Position numbers and translations under genes: made by a program. A stretch of DNA of 47,501 nt, from assembly GCA_946403075.1 (NCBI GenBank), contig CAMIYN010000009.1, positions 1 through 47,501 of the forward strand. The letters run 5' to 3'. Under the pieces are notes generated by a model. It was given only the letters and a program-made list of their open reading frames with translations, searched no databases and was not told the DNA's origin. Of the stretch, positions 43,347-47,501 are shown piece after piece (within the stretch, counting starts at the first letter, position 1; the number at the start of each line of letters is the position of its first letter). Origin of the DNA: an uncultured Lachnospiraceae bacterium. GTDB lineage: Bacteria; Bacillota; Clostridia; Lachnospirales; Lachnospiraceae.

Positions 43347-44183
43347 ATGAAACTAAAAAGAAGATTGACTGAAAAAGAGAGAATTGAAAAATTAAATAAA
43401 ATAATTAAATCATCAATCCCATTAAAGAATGATGTATTTATGATATTTGCAAGGAATAAAAAATTTTGTGAAGAATTTTTGAGAGTAATATTAGGAGATA
43501 AAAAACTAAAAGTTCTTGAAAATAGAATTCAAAAAGTAATACCAAGCATAGCAAATAAAAATGTAGTTTTAGATATGTTATGTGAGATAAGTGGCAAAAA
43601 GATAGTAAATGTAGAGATACAACTTGTAAAAGAAAAACATCATGCCAAAAGAATATTTACATATGCATCAAAAATAAGAAGTTATGAGATAGAAAAGGGA
43701 ATAAAGTATGGTGATGTAAAAGATATTATAATAATATATTTAACGATTGATGATATATTTAAATTAGGAAGCACAGTATATGAAGTAGAAATGAATATAG
43801 TGTCAGACCAAGGGAAAGAAGTAGATAAATGGGATGCTGGATTAACTGTATATTATGTAAATACAAAAGGATTAACAAACAAAAATATAAATGAATATTT
43901 AAAATTATTAACAGATACAAAAACATTAAATAAAAATTTTAAAATAACAAATAGAATAAAAACAGAGTTATATAGTAAAGGAGGGGTGGTTATGAGTAAA
44001 GAGATGATGGAAGTATTAGAAGATGTAAGAGAGGAATGGTTAGAAAAAGGGATTGAAAAAGGGATTGAAAGAGGTATATTAAATATTTTAATTAGACAAT
44101 ATAATGATAAAAAAATATCTGCAAGTGATGCTGCAAAATATTTAAATATTAAAGAAAATGAGTTTTTAAAATTAGTTAAATAA
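43347..44183 (+). CDS. Rpn-type PD-(D/E)XK nuclease (recombination-promoting nuclease / putative transposase family)
   Basis: A 278-residue protein of the Rpn / PD-(D/E)XK nuclease transposase family, which are DNA endonucleases linked in E. coli to RecA-independent recombination and phage defence. Visible features are the early KNDVFMIF motif (D29), a catalytic core with D76, E90 and Q92 (LDML...VEIQL), and a C-terminal tail with KGIEKGIERGI near residues 232-242 followed by a small helical end. I chose the ATG at 43347 over the in-frame ATG at 43275. Family members start shortly before the D motif, the -10 lies just upstream, and the 43275 codon falls in degenerate repeat DNA. No Shine-Dalgarno precedes it. 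It interrupts gmk-rpoZ and sits directly after the GC-rich repeats, consistent with an acquired element. It lies 39 nt before rpoZ in the same direction. Confidence 0.85.
   Translation: MKLKRRLTEKERIEKLNKIIKSSIPLKNDVFMIFARNKKFCEEFLRVILGDKKLKVLENRIQKVIPSIANKNVVLDMLCEISGKKIVNVEIQLVKEKHHAKRIFTYASKIRSYEIEKGIKYGDVKDIIIIYLTIDDIFKLGSTVYEVEMNIVSDQGKEVDKWDAGLTVYYVNTKGLTNKNINEYLKLLTDTKTLNKNFKITNRIKTELYSKGGVVMSKEMMEVLEDVREEWLEKGIEKGIERGILNILIRQYNDKKISASDAAKYLNIKENEFLKLVK
43977..43984 (+). promoter_or_regulatory. Internal Shine-Dalgarno inside the nuclease gene
   Basis: AAAGGAGG, the strongest ribosome binding site in the part of the window outside the giant genes, lies 7 nt before an in-frame ATG at 43992. 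In the long protein it encodes part of SKGGVVM. The full-length start has no such site. Confidence 0.7.
43992..44183 (+). CDS. Possible internally initiated 63-residue C-terminal protein (RpnS-like antitoxin)
   Basis: An ATG in the same frame as the Rpn nuclease, 7 nt after a perfect AAAGGAGG, would yield only the C-terminal 63 residues: MSKEMMEVLEDVREEW, the KGIEKGIERGI helix and a helical, HTH-like end (KKISASDAAKYLNI). In E. coli, Rpn genes are reported to make such a short C-terminal protein from an internal start, and it blocks the toxic full-length nuclease. The ribosome binding site and frame are seen directly. Expression and antitoxin function are inferred by analogy. The alternative is that the site is a by-product of a conserved K-G-G-x-x-M protein motif. 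Confidence 0.5.
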   Translation: MSKEMMEVLEDVREEWLEKGIEKGIERGILNILIRQYNDKKISASDAAKYLNIKENEFLKLVK

Positions 44184-44222
44184 ATTTTTAAAAATTATAT
44201 TAATAAATAAAAGGAGTAAAAT

Positions 44223-44441
44223 ATGTTTGATGTAACAACAACAGATTTAATGGATGTAGTAAATGGGGAGAGAGATGATAATAATAAATTAAGTAAATTT
44301 TCAGTCATAGTTGCAATTGCTAAAAGGGCAAGACAATTGGTTGAAAACCAAGATGAGAGAATACTTACTGATAACCCTGTAACGATAGCAGTAGATGAAT
44401 TCATTGATAAAGAAGTAAACATAGTCTCAAATAAGGGATAA
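44223..44441 (+). CDS. rpoZ: DNA-directed RNA polymerase omega subunit
   Basis: A small subunit that helps assemble RNA polymerase by latching the beta' subunit. The 72 residues match the short omega of Firmicutes. Family signatures are IVAIAKRARQL at about residues 29-39 and the NPVTIAVDEF segment at about 51-60. AAGGAG at 44211-44216 is 6 nt before the ATG. The gene is normally adjacent to gmk but here follows the Rpn nuclease by 39 nt. It may be transcribed by read-through from gmk and rpn, because I see no terminator between. rimO starts one nucleotide after its stop. Confidence 0.93.
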   Translation: MFDVTTTDLMDVVNGERDDNNKLSKFSVIVAIAKRARQLVENQDERILTDNPVTIAVDEFIDKEVNIVSNKG

Positions 44442-44442
44442 T

Positions 44443-45714
44443 ATGAAAATTTATTTTATATCCTTAGGTTGTGACAAAAATAAAGTCGATTCTGAAAAGA
44501 TACTCGACTTTTTTATTAGAAAATTTAATGCTAAAATTACTTATGAAATTGAAAAAGCTGATGTGTGTTTCATTAATTCTTGTGCTTTTATATCTGATGC
44601 AAAAAAAGAAACAATAGATGTAATAAAAGAGATTTTTGAAAAAAAGAAAAAAAATGCAAAAGTAGTCCTGCTTGGATGTCTCGCAAAAGAATATAAAATC
44701 AATAAAAATTTTACTCATATAGATTTAGATAAATATGTAGATGAAATCATGCCAGTTGATAAGTATTTAAATGAGTTAAATGAATTAACAAATAGAATTA
44801 ATGATGTTAGATTTTTTTCAAAATCTATAAAAATATCTGATGGCTGTAATAAAAATTGTACTTATTGTATTATTCCAAAATTAAGAGGCAAATTTACAAG
44901 TAATACTTTTGATAATATTTATATGGAAGCAATTAATCTTGCAAAATCTGGGGCTGTTGAATTAAATATTGTAGGTCAAGATGTTTTGAATTATGGAGTA
45001 GATATTTATAAAAAAAATAAAATTGTAGATTTATTAAATCTATTATCAGAGATAAAAGGGATAAAGTGGATAAGATTACTTTATTGCTATCCAGAAGAAA
45101 TCACAGATGATTTAATAAGTTTAATTAAAAATAATAAAAAAATACTTCACTATATAGATATGCCAATACAACACATTGATAATGACATTTTAAAATCAAT
45201 GAATAGAGCGACAAATGAAATAAATATTAGAGAAAAAATAAAAAAATTGAGAAGTGAAATTAATGATATAATAATAAGGACTACTTTTATGGTAGGATTT
45301 CCAAATGAGACTGATACAAAATTTAATAAATTATTAGATTTTATATCTGATATCAAATTTGACAAAGTAGGTTGTTTTAAATATAGTAGGGAAGTTTTAT
45401 CTGATTCTTATTATTTTGAAAATCAAATTGATGAAGAGACAAAAGAATTTAGAAAAAAACAATTACTAGATTTACAAAAAGAAATAGTTATATCAAAAAA
45501 TGAATCAAAAATTAATAAAGTTTATGATGTTTTGATAGAAGGTTATGATAGAGAAAAAAAATGTTATATTGGTAGAAATTATGAAAATGCTTATGATATA
45601 GATGATTTAATCTATATAAAAACAAAAAGAAATTTATTGTCTGGTAGTATAGAGAAAATAAAAATTGTAGATTTTAAAGATTATGATTTAATAGGTGAGA
45701 TTTATGAAAATTAA
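44443..45714 (+). CDS. rimO: Ribosomal protein S12 (uS12) methylthiotransferase RimO
   Basis: A radical SAM enzyme that adds a methylthio group to the conserved aspartate of ribosomal protein uS12. It has 423 residues, within the family range. The N-terminal UPF0004 domain carries C10, C47 (INSCAF) and C79 (LGCLA), which hold one iron-sulfur cluster. The radical SAM motif CNKNCTYC supplies C135, C139 and C142 for the other. The SLGCDKNKVDSE start favours RimO over MiaB. The C-terminal 70 residues are a TRAM-type domain. The ATG lies one nucleotide after the rpoZ stop, with AAGGGA just upstream, so translation is probably coupled. The 3' end overlaps pgsA by 11 nt. Confidence 0.95.
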   Translation: MKIYFISLGCDKNKVDSEKILDFFIRKFNAKITYEIEKADVCFINSCAFISDAKKETIDVIKEIFEKKKKNAKVVLLGCLAKEYKINKNFTHIDLDKYVDEIMPVDKYLNELNELTNRINDVRFFSKSIKISDGCNKNCTYCIIPKLRGKFTSNTFDNIYMEAINLAKSGAVELNIVGQDVLNYGVDIYKKNKIVDLLNLLSEIKGIKWIRLLYCYPEEITDDLISLIKNNKKILHYIDMPIQHIDNDILKSMNRATNEINIREKIKKLRSEINDIIIRTTFMVGFPNETDTKFNKLLDFISDIKFDKVGCFKYSREVLSDSYYFENQIDEETKEFRKKQLLDLQKEIVISKNESKINKVYDVLIEGYDREKKCYIGRNYENAYDIDDLIYIKTKRNLLSGSIEKIKIVDFKDYDLIGEIYEN

Positions 45715-46288
45715 TATAGCAAATAAACTAACAATTTTTAGGATTTTATTAATACCTCTATTCATTTTATTTTTTATGATGAGCAAAAAATATCAAATTG
45801 GGATGGATAATCGTATTTTTTTTAGAAATATTTCTGGAGTGATTTTTATTATAGCATCACTTACTGATACACTTGATGGGTTTATAGCAAGAAAATATAA
45901 TATGATTACTAATTTTGGTAAATTAATGGATCCTCTTGCAGATAAAATGTTAGTTTTATCTGCTATCATTTTAATATGCAGTTATGATTTGTCAATAAAT
46001 TCAATATGGGTTGTAATAATTGTTTTAAGAGAAATTATCATATCTTCTATTAGATTAGTTGCTATGGAAAGGGGAGTTTTGATATATGCTTCAAAATATG
46101 GGAAATATAAAACGGCATTTCAGATGATAGCAATTACATTATTTATTTTTAATTTTCATTTAATTGATACTCATTTTTATTATTTTACATATACAATTTT
46201 TTATATATCAGAATTTTTGGTAATAATATCTTTATTTGATTATATTATAAAAAATAAAAAAGTGATATTAGAAGGTATAAATGAATAG
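45704..46288 (+). CDS. pgsA: CDP-diacylglycerol-glycerol-3-phosphate 3-phosphatidyltransferase
   Basis: An integral membrane enzyme making phosphatidylglycerophosphate from CDP-diacylglycerol and glycerol 3-phosphate, the committed step to phosphatidylglycerol and cardiolipin. It has 194 residues from the ATG at 45704. The CDP-alcohol phosphotransferase signature is complete: D55, D58-G59, A62-R63, G72, D76 and D80. Several hydrophobic segments span the protein. A GTG at 45695 is in frame, but it is part of the AGGTGAG ribosome binding site, and ATG followed by KINIANKLT is the usual start. It overlaps rimO by 11 nt and pncC by 8 nt, indicating tight coupling. Confidence 0.93.
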   Translation: MKINIANKLTIFRILLIPLFILFFMMSKKYQIGMDNRIFFRNISGVIFIIASLTDTLDGFIARKYNMITNFGKLMDPLADKMLVLSAIILICSYDLSINSIWVVIIVLREIIISSIRLVAMERGVLIYASKYGKYKTAFQMIAITLFIFNFHLIDTHFYYFTYTIFYISEFLVIISLFDYIIKNKKVILEGINE

Positions 46289-46754
46289 TGAAATTGCCAT
46301 TAAAAATTTAATTAATAAAAATATAACTATATCTACGGCAGAGTCAGCAACTGCAGGCGGTATAGTTAGTAGAATAGGTGATGTGGCAGGGGCATCAAAT
46401 ATATTAAAAGAATCTTTTGTTACATATTCTAATGAAGCAAAAATTAGAATTTTATCAGTTAATGAAGATACAATAAATAAATATGGTGTCGTATCAAAAG
46501 AAGTCGCTATAGAAATGGTTAAAGGGTTATATAATATAACACACTCTGATTTATGCATTTCTATCACAGGAAGTTTTGGACCTACTACTTATAACAATAC
46601 AGAAGTTGGAGATGTCTATATTGGAATGTATTATAACAATAAATTAGATGTGCATTTTGAAAATTTTATTGGAGATAGACTTTTAATTAAAGAAAAAACT
46701 ATAAATAGAGTATTTGAATTAATTGCTGATTTGATAGGTTTAGATTATGAATAG
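46281..46754 (+). CDS. pncC: Stand-alone CinA C-terminal (PncC) nicotinamide-nucleotide amidohydrolase
   Basis: A family that deamidates NMN to nicotinate mononucleotide in pyridine nucleotide recycling, in the cytoplasm. The 157 residues correspond to the PncC domain alone, without the N-terminal domain of full-length CinA. TAESATAGG at residues 19-27 and VTYSNEAK at 47-54 are the family motifs, containing the likely active-site Ser22, Tyr49 and Lys54. The usual TAESCTGG is altered (Cys to Ala, Gly to Ala). The later glycine loop, normally ITGIAGPGGG-like, reads ITGSFGPTTYNN, so activity may differ. It overlaps pgsA and the next gene by 8 nt each. The position after pgsA is that of cinA in many Firmicutes. 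Confidence 0.85.
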   Translation: MNSEIAIKNLINKNITISTAESATAGGIVSRIGDVAGASNILKESFVTYSNEAKIRILSVNEDTINKYGVVSKEVAIEMVKGLYNITHSDLCISITGSFGPTTYNNTEVGDVYIGMYYNNKLDVHFENFIGDRLLIKEKTINRVFELIADLIGLDYE

Positions 46755-47469
46755 TATTTTGTATATAATTTTAATATTATTCTTTATTATTTTTATACTT
46801 TTTATTTGCCCTATAAAGTATTATTTTTTAATAAATACGATAGATAAAAAATTTTATATAAATGTGTCTTATTTATTTATTTTATTTAATTTAGATAAAA
46901 ATGAAAAATATTTAAAATTGTTTTGTTTTAAAATAAATTTAAATCATAAAAATAAAAAAAATATGACAGAAAGTATTGATACAAAAAATAATGAAGAAAA
47001 TAGTATTAAGGAATTAATAGATTTAGAGAATAAAAATCATAGTCATAGTAATATTTTAACTGATTATAAAAATTTTAAAAAAGTAAAAAATAAGGAAATT
47101 AAGAATAAAAAAAATAGAATAAATCCAATAAAAAAAATTAAAAATTTTTTTAGTTATTATATCGAATTTTTTAAAACTTTAAGAAATTTAATTAAATATA
47201 TATTTAAATATTTTAAATTTGATGAGTTCTCACTATATGGAACTATTGGGATGGGAAATCCATTTTTAATAGGTAGCTTACTTGGATTTCTTGGATTATT
47301 TTATAGAAGATTTGGAGATAAAATAAAAATAGAACCTGTGTTTAATAAAAATGTTTTGGATGTAAATTTAAAGGTGACTGGAAAAGTTTTATTGATGTTT
47401 GTGCTGGTGCTTTTAGTGAAGGTAATAATCAATAGAGAGAATATTAAATTGCTTTTTTATAAAAAGTAA
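46747..47469 (+). CDS. DUF2953 domain membrane protein
   Basis: 240 residues. An N-terminal hydrophobic helix (about 1-22) is followed by a beta-strand-like segment, then a Lys/Asn-rich low-complexity middle (about 70-125). The C-terminal region has the DUF2953 hallmark pattern YGTIGMGNPFLIGSLLGF near residues 164-181, followed by a strand-rich stretch and a last hydrophobic helix around 215-230. The family (B. subtilis YtfI-like) is of unknown function and often found near sporulation genes. It overlaps pncC by 8 nt and appears to end the operon. The identification rests on pattern recognition only. Confidence 0.65.
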   Translation: MNSILYIILILFFIIFILFICPIKYYFLINTIDKKFYINVSYLFILFNLDKNEKYLKLFCFKINLNHKNKKNMTESIDTKNNEENSIKELIDLENKNHSHSNILTDYKNFKKVKNKEIKNKKNRINPIKKIKNFFSYYIEFFKTLRNLIKYIFKYFKFDEFSLYGTIGMGNPFLIGSLLGFLGLFYRRFGDKIKIEPVFNKNVLDVNLKVTGKVLLMFVLVLLVKVIINRENIKLLFYKK

Positions 47470-47479
47470 TATGATATAG

Positions 47480-47496
47480 TATAATTTAAGTTGACA
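47480..47496 (+). promoter_or_regulatory. Promoter-like elements at the window edge
   Basis: A perfect TATAAT at 47480-47485 and a perfect TTGACA at 47491-47496 follow the last gene. They are too close and in the wrong order to form one promoter. The TTGACA may be the -35 of a gene beyond the window. The TATAAT lacks a good -35 inside the preceding gene and may be chance. Confidence 0.3.
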
Positions 47497-47501
47497 TATT
47501 T

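Noticed and set aside
1-47501. tRNA, rRNA or known riboswitch
   Set aside because: I saw no cloverleaf, CCA-ending gene or conserved riboswitch core in the few intergenic regions. A covariance-model scan would be the decisive test.

Overview
The window is strongly AT-rich and reads as a low-GC Gram-positive anaerobe of the Clostridia, most likely near the Lachnospiraceae. This rests on the gmk-rpoZ-rimO-pgsA-pncC-DUF2953 gene order, the standard genetic code, the AGA-heavy arginine usage, the InlB-type (Listeria-Bacteroides) repeat proteins and the choline/cell-wall-binding repeat C-termini. All genes I support lie on the + strand. I did not compute GC content and had no database, so the taxonomic placement is an inference.

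Region 1 (1-42206) is almost entirely two tandem giant genes of 20.6 and 20.9 kb. They encode secreted surface proteins of about 6851 and 6973 residues. Each has a signal peptide, a long Glu/Asp-rich segment with short conserved islands, four pectin-lyase-like beta-helix modules separated by single InlB-like repeats and His/Cys motifs, exactly 25 InlB-type B-repeats (my count by eye), a polyglycine hinge and a C-terminal cell-wall-binding domain. Repeat n of one protein resembles repeat n of the other, so the whole gene was duplicated after the repeat array had formed. The first gene has a near-consensus promoter and a roughly 80-nt leader. Between the genes lie three GC-rich repeat units and a perfect hairpin next to the second gene's ribosome binding site, with no convincing terminator. 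A clear terminator follows the second gene.

Region 2 (42207-47501) is a housekeeping operon: guanylate kinase, RNA polymerase omega, the ribosomal protein S12 methylthiotransferase RimO, the phospholipid synthase PgsA, a stand-alone PncC (CinA C-terminal) amidohydrolase and a DUF2953 membrane protein. From rpoZ onward the genes are separated by 1 nt or overlap, so translational coupling is likely. gmk has an excellent promoter whose predicted start point falls at the ATG, so its mRNA should be leaderless.

The usual gmk-rpoZ adjacency is broken by about 1.2 kb. This holds nested GC-rich repeats with a 66-bp period, of the same family as those between the giant genes, and an Rpn-type PD-(D/E)XK nuclease gene. 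That gene also appears leaderless and contains a perfect internal Shine-Dalgarno and in-frame ATG that would make a 63-residue C-terminal protein. This arrangement matches the intragenic antitoxin reported for E. coli Rpn proteins. With the paired giant adhesins, it is the most interesting observation here.
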